Part shown: piece after piece, positions 20,339 through 35,738 of the stretch | Numbering within the stretch: the first letter of the stretch is position 1 | How the letters are laid out: every line of letters starts with the position of its first letter | NCBI RefSeq assembly: GCF_000381345.1 | Contig: NZ_KB906405.1 | Coordinates: 1-64,000, forward strand | DNA: 64,000 nt | Reading direction: 5' to 3' | DNA from: Deinococcus apachensis DSM 19763 | GTDB taxonomy: Bacteria > Deinococcota > Deinococci > Deinococcales > Deinococcaceae | Position numbers and translations under genes: made by a program | The notes under the pieces: generated by a model | What the model was told of the DNA's origin: nothing | What the model saw: only the letters and a program-made list of their open reading frames with translations | Database searches by the model: none

Positions 20339-22234
20339 ATGGACGCGCTGGATGCAATAAAATCAGCGTTTGAATCGGGCAATTACCGATCTGTCATCAC
20401 AAATGCGCCTTTAATCGAACAGGCCACGCCCGAGCTATGGCGAATGGTCGGTTTATCCCATCTTAGGCTGCGCGAGTTTGAGTTAGCTGAAACGCCCTTA
20501 ACCAGAGCTAGTGTTCTGGGGGATCTGGAGGCGATGGTCGAGCTGGGCAATCTTCTACGCCTAATGGGCCGTTTTGAAGAGGCTATCGAGCAATTTTCCC
20601 AGATTGAACCCCTACTTTCAGGCGAACTAGCTCTGCGTAACCATAGGTGGTGGGGCACAGCAGAGTTTCAAATGGGGAATGTCGATCCTGGTCTAGCCCG
20701 TTGTGAGAAGGCTTGGCACGGATACATGGGGATGGGCGACGAGGAATTAACCGGACGAGTCACTCAGACTTTAGGTCAGATGTATTCTGTTATTGGGAAT
20801 GATCGTCGGGCGCTTCAGTTGTATAGGGAGGCTCTCAAGCTGCTTAGTGTCGAGCCAATTCCATACCCACGCATATCGGCACTGCATAGCGCCGCCAGCC
20901 TGTATTTAGATTTTAGAGATTTTAATGGGGCGGAGACCTATCTCAAGGAAGCCCGCTCAATTCTAATGAGGCCCGAGTTTTCCTCGGATCAGTGGTTGAT
21001 TTTAATTCTTGCTGTAGAAGCAGAACTTCACCGTCTGCGGGGAGATCGAGGTAAGTTACACACGACTCTACTAGAACTGATGTCCCTTGTAGAACGAAGT
21101 GACGACCATGAACTTCGCATCTGGACTGCCTCCCGTCTCGCGGAATTCTACAGTGAGCAGGGGCAGCACGCGAAGGCGCTGGAAGCCCTCCATAGCGCCG
21201 TCGCACCGGGCCAGGAATTGCCGCCTCCCCTGCTGGTCACGCGTGGTGTGGTGCTGCGGCGGCGGGGGCAGATCGAGCTAGCCCTGGCTGATTTCAAGGC
21301 GGCACTGCCCGAAGTGCGAGCCTCTCAGGACTCGCATCTCCTCACTCGCACCCTCCTCCACTACGCAGATGCGTTGCGGCGGGCGAGCAAAACCCGGGCG
21401 TCGGTGGAGGCACTGCGGGAGGCGCTGGAACGGTTATTGCAGGAACGGGACAAGGCGCGGTATCGCCCGGACATTGAGGAACTGGCTGAACTGACGCACA
21501 GCGCGATGCTGGAGCCGGAGGTCGCCCCCTTCATGGAGGCGGTGCTGGAGAAACTGGCGGCCATGACGGGCGGGGCGCTGCTGGACGAGGAGCGGCTGAC
21601 CCACGTGCAGGTGCAGACCCTGGGCCGGGTGCAGGTGACGCGTGACGGGCGGCCGGTGCCGCTGACGCTGCACGGGAGCGCGCTCCTGCTGGTCTACCTC
21701 AGCCGGAATCCCGGGCGGACCCGGCAGGAAATCCAGCTCGACCTGTATCCGGACAAGGAACCGGTGGCGGGGTCCAACTACATCCGCAGCGCGATCCGCG
21801 AACTGCGTGAGGGGCTGGGGCGGGACGTGGTGGTGCATTCGGGGCCGCACAACCAGCCGCGCTACGTACTGGGGCCGGGGGTCAGCCTGACGCTGGACGT
21901 GGAGGAACTGGGCTACGCGCTGGAGCGCGGGGACGTGGCGCGGGTGCTCGCGCTGTACCGCGGCCCCTTCCTGTCGCCGGTGACGGACAGCGAGTGGGCG
22001 GACAGACTGCGCGAGGAGTTGCAGGCCGCCGTCACGACCACGCTGCGCGAACAACTGCGCTCGGCGCGGGCGACGGGGGACCTGAGGCGGGCACTGCTCC
22101 TCGCCAACCAGTACCTGCGGGTGGACCCCTACGACCCCGAGGTGCTGGCCGAGCGGGTGGAGATCGCCCGGGCCGTGGCTCCCGCCCAGGAGGTCGCCCG
22201 GTACGTGGTGGAGTTGCAGCGTATGGAAGCCTGA
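20339..22234 (+). CDS. TPR-containing BTAD (SARP-like) transcriptional regulator
   Basis: 631 aa. The N-terminal ~400 residues are helical TPR-like repeats (for example around residues 70-110, 135-175 and 255-290). An OmpR/SARP-type winged helix starts near 425 (VQTLGRVQVTRDGRPV ... SALLLVYLSRNPGRTRQE), and a bacterial transcriptional activator domain covers about 515-625 (GDVARVLALYRGPFL ... ANQYLRVDPYDPEVLAE). The order differs from classical SARPs, where the DNA-binding domain is N-terminal. TPR regions bind peptides in RRNPP-type sensors. G+C changes sharply inside the gene: about 48% in 20341-20400 against 77% in 21601-21660. GAGGAG (20329-20334) favours ATG 20339; ATG 20327 and GTG 20321 are in frame. 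It is divergent from the peptide operon. Confidence 0.85.
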   Translation: MDALDAIKSAFESGNYRSVITNAPLIEQATPELWRMVGLSHLRLREFELAETPLTRASVLGDLEAMVELGNLLRLMGRFEEAIEQFSQIEPLLSGELALRNHRWWGTAEFQMGNVDPGLARCEKAWHGYMGMGDEELTGRVTQTLGQMYSVIGNDRRALQLYREALKLLSVEPIPYPRISALHSAASLYLDFRDFNGAETYLKEARSILMRPEFSSDQWLILILAVEAELHRLRGDRGKLHTTLLELMSLVERSDDHELRIWTASRLAEFYSEQGQHAKALEALHSAVAPGQELPPPLLVTRGVVLRRRGQIELALADFKAALPEVRASQDSHLLTRTLLHYADALRRASKTRASVEALREALERLLQERDKARYRPDIEELAELTHSAMLEPEVAPFMEAVLEKLAAMTGGALLDEERLTHVQVQTLGRVQVTRDGRPVPLTLHGSALLLVYLSRNPGRTRQEIQLDLYPDKEPVAGSNYIRSAIRELREGLGRDVVVHSGPHNQPRYVLGPGVSLTLDVEELGYALERGDVARVLALYRGPFLSPVTDSEWADRLREELQAAVTTTLREQLRSARATGDLRRALLLANQYLRVDPYDPEVLAERVEIARAVAPAQEVARYVVELQRMEA

Positions 22235-22261
22235 ACCTACCCCACGGGGTAGCCTGCGCAC

Positions 22262-22863
22262 ATGGCGGACGAGCGGACGAACGAGGCGCACCCCAACTGG
22301 GTCAGGCTGGTCCCGGACGAGGTCCAGCCCTGGGACACTCTGGCATCCCGGGTGCTGGTGGACGGCTTCCGGATGGTGCTGGAGGACCGGGCGCGGACGG
22401 CGGCGGGCGTGGAGGTCGTGTACCAGTACCGGCCGCGCGGTCCCCGTGCTGTCTTTGTGCTGCCAGTCACTGTGCGGGGAGAGGCCGTCCTCATCCGGCA
22501 GTACCGTTACCCGCTGCGGGCGACCATCTGGGAGGTCGTGGCGGGCGGCGTGGAGCGGGGGGAGGACCTGCTCGCGGCGGCCGCGCGTGAACTCGCCGAG
22601 GAGGTGGGCGGTACAGCGGCCGAGTGGGTGCCCCTCCCCGGCTTCTACCCCCAGCCCAGCATCAGTGGCGTGGTGTTCTACCCCCTGCTGGCGCTGGGCG
22701 TGACGCTGGGCGAGACCGCGCACGAGGAGACGGAGGTCATCGAGCGCGTCACCCTCCCCCTGACCGAGGCGTACCGGATGCTCGACGCGGGCGAGATTCA
22801 GGACGGCCCGAGCAGCCTGACGCTGTGGCACGCGCGGCAGCACCTGCTGGAGCGCGGCCTGCT

Positions 22864-22867
<4 letters not shown>
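22262..22867 (+). CDS. Nudix hydrolase (ADP-ribose pyrophosphatase-like)
   Basis: 201 aa. A complete Nudix box (Gx5Ex7REUxEExGU) begins at [10 protein letters not shown] and contains [11 protein letters not shown], residues about 96-118. The preceding [17 protein letters not shown] is typical of ADP-sugar pyrophosphatases of the NudF type. Nudix families are expanded in Deinococcus. ATG 22262 follows TAGCCT (22250-22255) by 6 nt. The stop overlaps the next gene's GTG. Confidence 0.9.
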
Positions 22868-23484
<617 letters not shown>

Positions 23485-23512
23485 ACGAGGCCGGGGCCTC
23501 TATCCTCCCCCC

Positions 23513-24004
23513 ATGACTTCCTCCCCCCTCCCCCACCGCATCGGCTACGGAGAAGATGCCCACCGCCTCGCCGAGGGGCGGTCTCTCGTGCTGGGGGGTG
23601 TGGCCATTCCCCACGCCGGGCGCGGCGCGGTCGCCCACAGCGATGGCGACGCCGTGCTGCACGCCGTGGCGGACGCGCTGCTCTCGGGCCTGGCGCTGGG
23701 GGATATCGGGCAGTATTACCCGGACACGGCACCGGAGAACGCGGGGCTGGACTCGCGGGTCATTCTCATGCGCTGCCTGGAATTGGTACGGAAGCGGGGC
23801 TACGCGCCTGTCAACCTCGCACTCGTCGTCACGCTCGACCGCCCGAAGCTGGGACCGCTGCGCGCGGACATCGCCCGCAGCCTGGCCGAACTCCTGGGCC
23901 TGCGCGAGACCGAGGTGGGCGTGAGCTTCAAGACCTCCGAGGGGCTGGCGCCCGACCACGTGCAGGTGCGGGTGACGGTGCTGCTCGCGCGGATGGGGGC
24001 ATGA
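23513..24004 (+). CDS. ispF: 2-C-methyl-D-erythritol 2,4-cyclodiphosphate synthase
   Basis: 163 aa. It forms MEcPP in the MEP isoprenoid pathway. [21 protein letters not shown] and [17 protein letters not shown] hold the metal ligands Asp/His, and KTSEGL is the substrate motif. ATG 23513 lies 6 nt after TATCCT (23501-23506). IspD and IspE, the two preceding steps, are at 59040-60576. The stop overlaps the trmL ATG. Confidence 0.96.
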   Translation: MTSSPLPHRIGYGEDAHRLAEGRSLVLGGVAIPHAGRGAVAHSDGDAVLHAVADALLSGLALGDIGQYYPDTAPENAGLDSRVILMRCLELVRKRGYAPVNLALVVTLDRPKLGPLRADIARSLAELLGLRETEVGVSFKTSEGLAPDHVQVRVTVLLARMGA

Positions 24005-24465
24005 CTCCTTCTCCCCTGCTGCGCGTCGTGCTGTTCGAGCCGGAAAAGGCGGGCAACGTCGGCAACGTGGCGCGCACCTGCGCCGTGCTGGGGGCCGAGT
24101 TGCACCTGATCCGGCCCTTCGGCTTCCACCTGCACGACCGCGAGTTCCGCCGCGCTGTGATGGACTACCTGGAGGGAGTGACGCTTCACGAGCACGCCAA
24201 CTGGACGGCGTTTCAGGCGGCGCTGGAGCCGGACGCGCGTGTATGGGCCTTTTCCACGCACGCGAGCACCCTCTACACCCGGGCGGGCTTCCAGCGGGGC
24301 GATTACCTCTGCTTCGGGCCGGAGTCGCGCGGATTGCCCACCTGGCTGCGCGAGGGCCTGTCTGCCCTGAAGCTCCCGCAGCCGGGCGGGGGCCGCAGCC
24401 TGAATCTGTCGGTGGCGGTGGGAGCGGCGGCCTTCGAGGCGGGGCGGCAGATCGAGGGGTGGTGA
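24001..24465 (+). CDS. trmL: tRNA (cytidine(34)-2'-O)-methyltransferase
   Basis: 154 aa SPOUT methyltransferase that methylates the ribose at the wobble base of certain leucine tRNAs in E. coli. The short form (no N-terminal extension), [30 protein letters not shown] and the C-terminal [15 protein letters not shown] knot fit TrmL. ATG 24001 overlaps the ispF stop (ATGA). Confidence 0.92.
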   Translation: MTPSPLLRVVLFEPEKAGNVGNVARTCAVLGAELHLIRPFGFHLHDREFRRAVMDYLEGVTLHEHANWTAFQAALEPDARVWAFSTHASTLYTRAGFQRGDYLCFGPESRGLPTWLREGLSALKLPQPGGGRSLNLSVAVGAAAFEAGRQIEGW

Positions 24466-24519
24466 GGGGCGGTCAGCCGTCCCGCGTACCGCGCCGCTGA
24501 GTCAGGCAGACCAAGCCAC

Positions 24520-24696
24520 TCACCCAGCGACGACGCAGGGGTAGGCGCCGCTCTCGTCCGGGCGGCAACTGTGTGCATCCGCAACGGCCGAGGCCAGCAG
24601 CACGCCGAGGGGCGGCCCGAACGTGAACAGCACCCACAGCACGGCGGCGGGGAGGACCCAGCGGCAGCTTAAAGCCCACCGTACAGGAGGTCCCAC
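24520..24696 (-). pseudogene. Remnant of a small membrane protein gene
   Basis: From GTG 24696 an open frame of 58 codons encodes a helix (VLPAAVLWVLFTFGPPLGVL) followed by two cysteines 13 residues apart (CRPDESGAYPC). It stops abruptly after VVAG, where a membrane protein of this style would be expected to continue. This looks like the N-terminal part of a small two-helix protein cut by a frameshift. The remaining parts of 24466-24742 show no other gene. It could still be a genuine short protein. Confidence 0.35.
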
Positions 24697-24742
24697 CGCC
24701 GTCGATGTTCAGCGGTTTAAGGTCCCTCCGCCACTTCTACTA

Positions 24743-24791
24743 TTTCGACTCCTCTCGAATTGATCTAACTTTGATTCGAGAGGAGTCGAAA
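24743..24791. promoter_or_regulatory. Perfect 18-bp inverted repeat over the RBS: operator or RNA hairpin
   Basis: Arms tttcgactcctctcgaat (24743-24760) and its exact complement (24774-24791) are separated by 13 bp. The right arm contains the Shine-Dalgarno GAGAGGAG and its last base is the A of the ATG at 24791. As RNA it would bury the ribosome binding site. As DNA it is a large palindromic operator, plausible for the ArsR-like protein encoded two genes on. Confidence 0.75.
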
Positions 24792-25027
24792 TGTTACAGT
24801 CACACAGAGAAGCGGCTCAGAAGCGGATGAATGCCGAGTACCACCGCATCCTTGAAGAACTCCTGACGAACGCCGAGCGGGACCTGCGGCTGACCCACTC
24901 GGCGGGGGCGGTCACCGCGGAGGCGCAGGCCCATCTTGACACGCTCAGGGCGGCGCTGGGAATTTATGCGTCCAGCCACCTGATCGCGTGCGGCGAGCGG
25001 CCCTGGCCCCGGGAGGCGCGGGCGTGA
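24791..25027 (+). CDS. Small helical protein of unknown function
   Basis: 78 aa, rich in charged helix-forming residues (HREAAQKRMNAEYHRILEEL), with no membrane segment and one Cys. I do not recognise the family. Its TGA overlaps the GTG of the ArsR-DUF2087 gene, so the two are translated together and the peptide may serve as partner or cofactor of the regulator. The RBS lies in the right arm of the 18-bp inverted repeat. Confidence 0.65.
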   Translation: MLQSHREAAQKRMNAEYHRILEELLTNAERDLRLTHSAGAVTAEAQAHLDTLRAALGIYASSHLIACGERPWPREARA

Positions 25028-25626
25028 GTGCCGATCTGAACGCCCGCGCCTCCGTCTTCCGCGCCCTGTCGCACCCCGTGCGATTGACACTGTTGCGCCT
25101 GACGTGGACGGAGCCCCTGTCCGGCGAGACCCTGGCGCGGCTGATGAACCTCGCGCCCGCCACGGTCAGTCACCACCTCGCGCAACTGGCGGAGGCGGGG
25201 CTGACGACCGTGCGACCGGACGGGCACCACCGCCTGCACGGGGCCAACCACGCGGCCCTGGGCGTGACGCTCGCCACCCTGATTCGGGGGGAGGCGGCTC
25301 CGCCCGTCGCCGAGGACCCGTACCGCGCCCGGGTCCTGCGCACCTTCCTGAAGGACGGGCGGCTGACCCGCATTCCCGCTCAACGCAAGAAACGCGACGT
25401 GATCCTGTTTGAGCTCGCCACCCTCTTCGAGCCGGGCCGCACCTACACCGAGCGCGAGGTGAGCGACGCCCTGGCCGAGTTGCACCCCGATTTCTTCACC
25501 CTGCGGCGTGAACTCGTGGGGCTGGGCCTGCTCGCCCGCGAGAACGGGATGTACTGGCGGGTGGCCGGGAGCGTCCCGGAGCGCGGGCCGGACGCTCCCT
25601 CTTCCCCGCCTGGGGCCGTAGAGTGA
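25024..25626 (+). CDS. ArsR-type HTH regulator with DUF2087 domain
   Basis: 200 aa. Residues about 5-80 form an ArsR-like winged helix ([16 protein letters not shown] ... [20 protein letters not shown]). Residues about 95-180 match DUF2087 ([20 protein letters not shown] ... [14 protein letters not shown]), a domain common behind such HTHs. No metal-binding Cys pair is seen, so metal sensing is unlikely. The start is GTG 25024, overlapping the small gene's stop. The palindrome at 24743 may be its operator (inference). Confidence 0.86.
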   Translation: MSADLNARASVFRALSHPVRLTLLRLTWTEPLSGETLARLMNLAPATVSHHLAQLAEAGLTTVRPDGHHRLHGANHAALGVTLATLIRGEAAPPVAEDPYRARVLRTFLKDGRLTRIPAQRKKRDVILFELATLFEPGRTYTEREVSDALAELHPDFFTLRRELVGLGLLARENGMYWRVAGSVPERGPDAPSSPPGAVE

Positions 25627-25631
25627 CGCCC

Positions 25632-26921
25632 ATGACCTCCAACCCGGCCCTTGAGGAGAAGCTCGCCCGCTACGCCGAACTGCTCGTCCGCACGGGCGTC
25701 AACCTGCCGAAGGGGGGCAGGGTCCTCGTGCGCGCGCCCGTGGACGCCGCGCCCCTGGTGCGGCTGGTGGTCCGCGCCGCGTACCGGGCGGGGGCCGACG
25801 ACGTGCGCGTGACCTACGGCGACCCCTACCTGGCCCTCGCCCTGTTCGAGGAAGGCACGGACGCCGCCGTGGACTACCTGCCGGGCTGGCTCGCGGCCGA
25901 GCAGGAGGCGATGGTGGCGGATGGGTACGCCTTCATCTCCATTGTGGGCGAGGACCCCTCGCTGCTCGCCGGGGTGGACCAGGGCCGGGTCGCGCGGCGC
26001 TCCAAGGCCCTCGCCGCCGCCACCCGCGACGTGAGCCGCGCGATCAGCGGCATGGAGGTCAACTGGACCGTCGCCGCCATGAGCACCCCCGCCTGGGCGC
26101 GCCGTGTCTACCCCGAGCTGCCGGGGGAGGAGGCCGTCGCCCGGCTGTGGGACGACATCTTCGCGGTCACCCGCGCCGACGGGCCGGACCCGGTGGGCGC
26201 CTGGACGGTGCATCTGGACCGCCTGGAGCGCCTCTGCACCTTCCTCAACGAGCAGCAGTACGCGGCCATCCACTTCAGGAGCGGGCTGGGCACCGACCTC
26301 ACCGTGGGTCTGGCCGAGAACCACATCTGGCAGGGTGGCGCGGAGACGGCGAAAAACGGCATCCGCGGGGTGCCCAACCTCCCTACCGACGAGGTGTTCA
26401 CGGCGCCGCACCGGGGGCGGGTGGACGGGGTGGCGGTCGCCTCCAAGCCGCTGAGCGTGCGCGGCCAACTTGTCGAGGGCATCCGTATGCGCTTCGAGAA
26501 CGGCCGGGCGGTGGAGGTCAGCGCCGAGAAGGGTGAGGACACACTGCGGCAACTCATCGAGACGGACGAGGGCGCGGCCCGCTTGGGTGAGGTTGCGCTC
26601 GTGCCCGCCTCGGCCCCTGTTGCACAGACGGGAACGCTCTTCCTGAACACCCTGTTTGACGAGAACGCCGCCTCGCACATCGCCCTGGGCCGCTGCTACT
26701 CCACAAATGTGCGGAGCGGCGAGAATCCAGAAGCGCTGCTCGCGGCGGGCGGCAACGACTCGCTGATCCACGTGGACTGGATGATCGGCACGCCCGACAC
26801 CGATGTGGACGGCGTGCGGATGGACGGCTCGCGCGAGGCCCTGATGCGCGGGGGCGAATGGGTGGTGGGAGAGCGGTCAGCCGTCAGCGATCCGCCCTCG
26901 GCGGCGAAAGCCAACGCTTAA
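25632..26921 (+). CDS. M29 family aminopeptidase (AmpS/thermostable aminopeptidase type)
   Basis: 429 aa from ATG 25632 (GTG 25623 would add three). M29 peptidases are broad aminopeptidases with two Co2+/Zn2+ ions. Landmarks are [61 protein letters not shown] and IHVDWMIG, which carry the Glu/His/Asp ligands. TAGAGT (25619-25624) is 7 nt before ATG, giving it its own possible leaderless start within the cluster. The last ~16 residues after GGEWVV look like an extension read from repeat-like DNA. Confidence 0.92.
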   Translation: MTSNPALEEKLARYAELLVRTGVNLPKGGRVLVRAPVDAAPLVRLVVRAAYRAGADDVRVTYGDPYLALALFEEGTDAAVDYLPGWLAAEQEAMVADGYAFISIVGEDPSLLAGVDQGRVARRSKALAAATRDVSRAISGMEVNWTVAAMSTPAWARRVYPELPGEEAVARLWDDIFAVTRADGPDPVGAWTVHLDRLERLCTFLNEQQYAAIHFRSGLGTDLTVGLAENHIWQGGAETAKNGIRGVPNLPTDEVFTAPHRGRVDGVAVASKPLSVRGQLVEGIRMRFENGRAVEVSAEKGEDTLRQLIETDEGAARLGEVALVPASAPVAQTGTLFLNTLFDENAASHIALGRCYSTNVRSGENPEALLAAGGNDSLIHVDWMIGTPDTDVDGVRMDGSREALMRGGEWVVGERSAVSDPPSAAKANA

Positions 26922-26953
26922 GCCTTCGCCCCTGACCGCTGAATGCTGACCGC
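26873..26953. repeat. Inverted repeat spanning the aminopeptidase stop codon
   Basis: Arms 26873-26889 and 26937-26953 are complementary at 15 of 17 positions (GCGGTCAGCCGTCAGCG type). The same GCTGA/TCAGC wording recurs at about 44597-44626 and 24471. It reaches to the cyclophilin -10 box and could act as terminator for the aminopeptidase. Confidence 0.5.
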
Positions 26954-26970
26954 CCATTACAATGCCCCCC

Positions 26971-27561
<591 letters not shown>

Positions 27562-27566
27562 AGGGC

Positions 27567-27616
27567 AAAGGCTGAAGGCAGGGGGCTGAAGTTCTAGCCC
27601 CCTGCCTTCAGCCTTT
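27567..27616 (+). terminator. Long hairpin after the cyclophilin gene
   Basis: A perfect 21-bp stem (27567-27587 with 27596-27616) and 8-nt loop begin 6 nt after the stop codon and end in CTTTCTGT. It is unusually long for a terminator and contains the GCTGAAGG wording repeated just before it. Confidence 0.7.
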
Positions 27617-27657
27617 CTGTGGGAACCCCGTGAGAGGGTCGCGCTAGACTGAACCTC

Positions 27658-28242
27658 ATGGACAACCGCACGAACCTCGACGACTACCTCGCGGGGCTGG
27701 GGATCAGTGACGCCGACGAGAGCGCGCCGCTTCCCCCCGCCCCGGAGGTCGCCGCCCCGGCCTCCCACGCGCTGGAGGCCGCGCACGAGGACCCCCGGGC
27801 GGTGCTGGAACGCTTCCTGAAGGGCCTGACGAGCCGCATCGACCCTGAACTCTCCGTCACCGTCCGCGAGGGCGAGGACGCCCTGGAGGCCGAGATCAGT
27901 GGGGAGAACGCCGCCCGGCTGGCGGGCCGCGATGGCCGCACGCTGGGCGCCATCGAGGTCATCGCGTACACGGTCCTTGCCAAGCAGGCGGGCCGCAGCG
28001 ACCTGCGGGTGCGGGTGGACGTGGGCGGCTTTCGCAGGCGGCAGGCCGACACCCTCTCCAAGCTCGCCGAGCGGCTGGCCGTGCAGGTCGCCAAGAGCGG
28101 CGAGGCGCACGAACTCCAGCCCATGCCCGCCGCTGACCGCCGCGTGATCCACATCGCCCTTAAGGAACACCCCGACGTGATGACCGAATCCATCGGTGAG
28201 GGAAGCGCCCGGCGATTGATCATCAGGCCCCGGCACGGGTAG
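27658..28242 (+). CDS. Jag/KhpB-like KH and R3H domain RNA-binding protein
   Basis: 194 aa. A disordered acidic start leads to a KH-type domain with [16 protein letters not shown] (GxxG loop, residues about 95-110). An R3H-like C-terminus follows with [13 protein letters not shown] and [16 protein letters not shown] (about 160-190). Jag/KhpB binds RNA and affects cell division and envelope growth in firmicutes. Usually jag follows yidC, but here it stands alone. ATG 27658 is 7 nt after TAGACT (27645-27650). Confidence 0.88.
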   Translation: MDNRTNLDDYLAGLGISDADESAPLPPAPEVAAPASHALEAAHEDPRAVLERFLKGLTSRIDPELSVTVREGEDALEAEISGENAARLAGRDGRTLGAIEVIAYTVLAKQAGRSDLRVRVDVGGFRRRQADTLSKLAERLAVQVAKSGEAHELQPMPAADRRVIHIALKEHPDVMTESIGEGSARRLIIRPRHG

Positions 28243-28270
28243 GGGGACGGGCAGGCGCGTCCCACTTTCC

Positions 28271-29131
<861 letters not shown>

Positions 29132-29253
29132 ACGACCTCACTCTCCTGCCCCTGGTGGGGTGTTAAGGTGAACCACGGCAACCCCTCGCCCAAGTCGGGC
29201 CGGGTTGCACATCCCCCACCTTCCACCCGCGTCCCGCGAGACGCCCCGTGCCC

Positions 29254-29287
<34 letters not shown>

Positions 29288-29294
29288 CCCCCGC

Positions 29295-29406
29295 ATGACC
29301 AGCCACGCGCAGTTCACGAGCGTCTTCCCACAGGTTTTCGGGAGGCGCTCGCCCTACTCGTTTTCCCAGTGCAGCTTTTCCCAGTCCAGCCCTGTGGGAG
29401 CCCCCG
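29295..29406 (+). promoter_or_regulatory. Candidate translational control leader of the purine operon
   Basis: The Shine-Dalgarno GGGAG (29396-29400) before the purC ATG lies in cctgtggga (29391-29399), which is fully complementary to tcccacagg at 29326-29334. A 15-bp near-perfect direct repeat (29361-29375 and 29376-29390) fills the loop. A 40-codon ORF from ATG 29295 ends inside purC at 29417. The earlier part of the 275-bp spacer (29132-29294) shows no gene. I cannot match any known riboswitch. Confidence 0.4.
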
Positions 29407-30123
<717 letters not shown>

Positions 30124-30152
30124 GTTCCTCTCTTCTCCACGGAGTTTTTGCC

Positions 30153-30422
30153 ATGCCCACCTTTACCGCCAAAGTCTTTGTCACCCTCAAGCCGTCCATC
30201 CTCGACCCGCAGGGCCGCACCGTGGAGCGGGCGCTGTCGCACCTGGACCACGCCAATGTGTCGGGGGTGCGCGTCGGCAAATACATCGAACTCACGCTCA
30301 GCGGTGAGCGCCCGGGGGTCGAAACCCAATTGCAAGGCATAGTGGAGAACGTGCTGAGCAACCCCGTGATGGAAAACGCGCGCTGGGAGCTGGAAGAGGT
30401 GCGCGAGGTGGCGGGCGCGTGA
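30153..30422 (+). CDS. purS: FGAM synthase small subunit PurS
   Basis: 89 aa, the normal size for the PurS dimer that bridges PurQ and PurL. It begins [18 protein letters not shown] and includes [17 protein letters not shown] (30141-30144) 8 nt before ATG 30153 sets the start. Its stop overlaps the purQ GTG. Confidence 0.95.
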   Translation: MPTFTAKVFVTLKPSILDPQGRTVERALSHLDHANVSGVRVGKYIELTLSGERPGVETQLQGIVENVLSNPVMENARWELEEVREVAGA

Positions 30423-31087
30423 AGACGGCTGTGATCCAGTTCCCCGGCTCCAACTGCGACGCGGACGCCCTGCACGCCGCCCGGCTGACCCTGGACCCGG
30501 ACGCGCAGTTCGTGTGGCACACCGAGGCGGGCTTGCCGGAAGGTACCGAACTCGTGTTCCTGCCAGGCGGGTTCTCCTACGGGGACCACCTGCGCTCCGG
30601 GGCGATTGCCGCCCGCAGCCCGATCATGGCCGCCGTGAAGGAACACGCCGAGCGTGGCGGCTTTGTCCTGGGTGTCTGCAACGGCTTTCAGGTGCTGACG
30701 GAGGCGGGCCTGCTCCCCGGCGCCCTCTCGCGCAACCGCGACGTGCACTTCCACTGCGCGCCCGTTCACCTGCGGGTGGAGAACGCGCACACGGCCTACA
30801 CGGAGGCGTACGAATCCGGCCAGACCATCGAGATTCCCATCGCGCACGGCGAGGGCAACTACTACGCGGACCCGGAAACGATTGCCCGCCTGGAGGCCGA
30901 GGGCCGGGTGGTGTTCCGCTACCTGGACAACCCCAACGGCTCCCTGAACGACATCGCCGGGATCATCAACGAGGGCGGGAACGTGCTGGGCATGATGCCG
31001 CACCCCGAGCGCGCGGTGGAGTTGCTGCTGGGGAGCGAGGACGGGCGGGGAATCTTCGAGTCGCTGAAAGCGTGCGTGGTGAAGTGA
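30419..31087 (+). CDS. purQ: FGAM synthase glutaminase subunit PurQ
   Basis: 222 aa class I glutamine amidotransferase that feeds ammonia to Pur[11 protein letters not shown] opens it. The nucleophile Cys lies in GVCNGFQVL (about residue 88) and the His-Glu pair in [10 protein letters not shown] (about 198). GTG 30419 overlaps purS (GTGA), and its TGA overlaps the next GTG. Confidence 0.96.
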   Translation: MKTAVIQFPGSNCDADALHAARLTLDPDAQFVWHTEAGLPEGTELVFLPGGFSYGDHLRSGAIAARSPIMAAVKEHAERGGFVLGVCNGFQVLTEAGLLPGALSRNRDVHFHCAPVHLRVENAHTAYTEAYESGQTIEIPIAHGEGNYYADPETIARLEAEGRVVFRYLDNPNGSLNDIAGIINEGGNVLGMMPHPERAVELLLGSEDGRGIFESLKACVVK

Positions 31088-31553
31088 ACGAGTTGAGGGA
31101 CTTCCTGAAAGAGCAGTACGCGGCGGAGCTGGGGGCCTTCCGCGCGGCGCTAAATACCGTTCCAGAGAAGAGCTTCGCCCTGTCGGGGACGGGTCACAGT
31201 CCGGCCTGGCACGCCCTGCACATCGCGGAGTGGCTGCGGCTGGCCGTGCTGAACGACCGTTCCCCCAGCTACGCCCACCTGGGCTGGGAGGACCAGGCAT
31301 GGACGCGGGAACTAGGCGGCACCCCCGCTCGGGGCGAGAGCGCCGGAAAGGACGCGGTGCTCGCGTATTTGGATGACATTTCCGGGCAGGTGCTGACGTT
31401 CCTGCAAGGCATGAGCGAGGCGGACATACGGGGCACCAGCTTTTCCCCCAGCGCCCCGAATGGCGAGCGGCCCCGCCTCCAGGGGCTGGGGCTGCACCTG
31501 CGGCACATCGCGTACCACCGGGGCCAGGTGCGCCTCGGGATGAAGGAGCAGGC

Positions 31554-31557
<4 letters not shown>
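31084..31557 (+). CDS. DinB-like protein inserted in the purine operon
   Basis: 157 aa. DinB four-helix fold suggested by [15 protein letters not shown] (residues about 41-55) and [17 protein letters not shown] (about 137-153), with His residues that could bind a metal. GTG 31084 overlaps the purQ stop and its TGA overlaps the purL ATG, so it is translated as an integral member of the pur operon. No purine step needs it, and the function is unknown. It is unlike the other DinB-type protein at 9700 in length and sequence. Confidence 0.8.
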
Positions 31558-35212
<3,655 letters not shown>

Positions 35213-35259
35213 GGGGTCGGGGCACAATGAGCAGAGGGGCTTTACCCCAAAACCAAACC

Positions 35260-35738
35260 ATGCCCCACTCCCCCTTTGGCCTCCCCCCGACCTCCGCTAC
35301 GCCCTCGCTCGCGTCCACCCTCCTCCTGACGCCCGCCTCTCCTGCATCTGGGCAACGGAGTCCCAGCCCGACGGGTGGGAGGACGTGCCGCCCGGCGTGC
35401 GGGCGTGGTGGCTGTCCCTGACCCGGGAGTTGCTGGGCGGGCCGGGCTGGGGGCGCGTGATGTTGGTGCACGACGCGGGGTATCGGTGGTTCCGAATGCG
35501 ATACAGGGTGCAGGAGGTGACGCCCGAGCGGGTGCAGGCGGCGGTGGAGGGGGACCATGGAGCGCCTTCCTCCTCTGGGTCGTTCACATTGGCTTGGGGG
35601 GCGAGTGTGGAGCGCGGGCGGGTGAGCTGCCGGGGCGCGGCGTTCAGCGTGGGGGATCAACTCGGGGTATGCCTGTACGCGGGGCCGGATGATCTGGAGC
35701 GGCTGGGGGTGTGGACAGATCAGGAGCGGTGGCCGTAG
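35260..35738 (+). pseudogene. Hypothetical protein gene with a frameshift in a C run
   Basis: ATG 35260 (or 35227, in frame) opens MPHSPFGLPP, then the frame is lost in a run of six C (35283-35288). One added C joins it to an open frame that continues DLRYALARVHPPPDARLSCIW and ends at 35738, giving about 160 aa. The joined product has a steady amino-acid make-up (WWLSLTRELLG, GYRWFRMRYRVQEV) with no recognised domain. Either a true mutation or a homopolymer sequencing error explains it. Confidence 0.5.

Noticed and set aside
35213..35259. Terminator directly after purF
   Set aside because: The only hairpin (gggg/cccc around a TTTA-containing loop) has four pairs and no T run.
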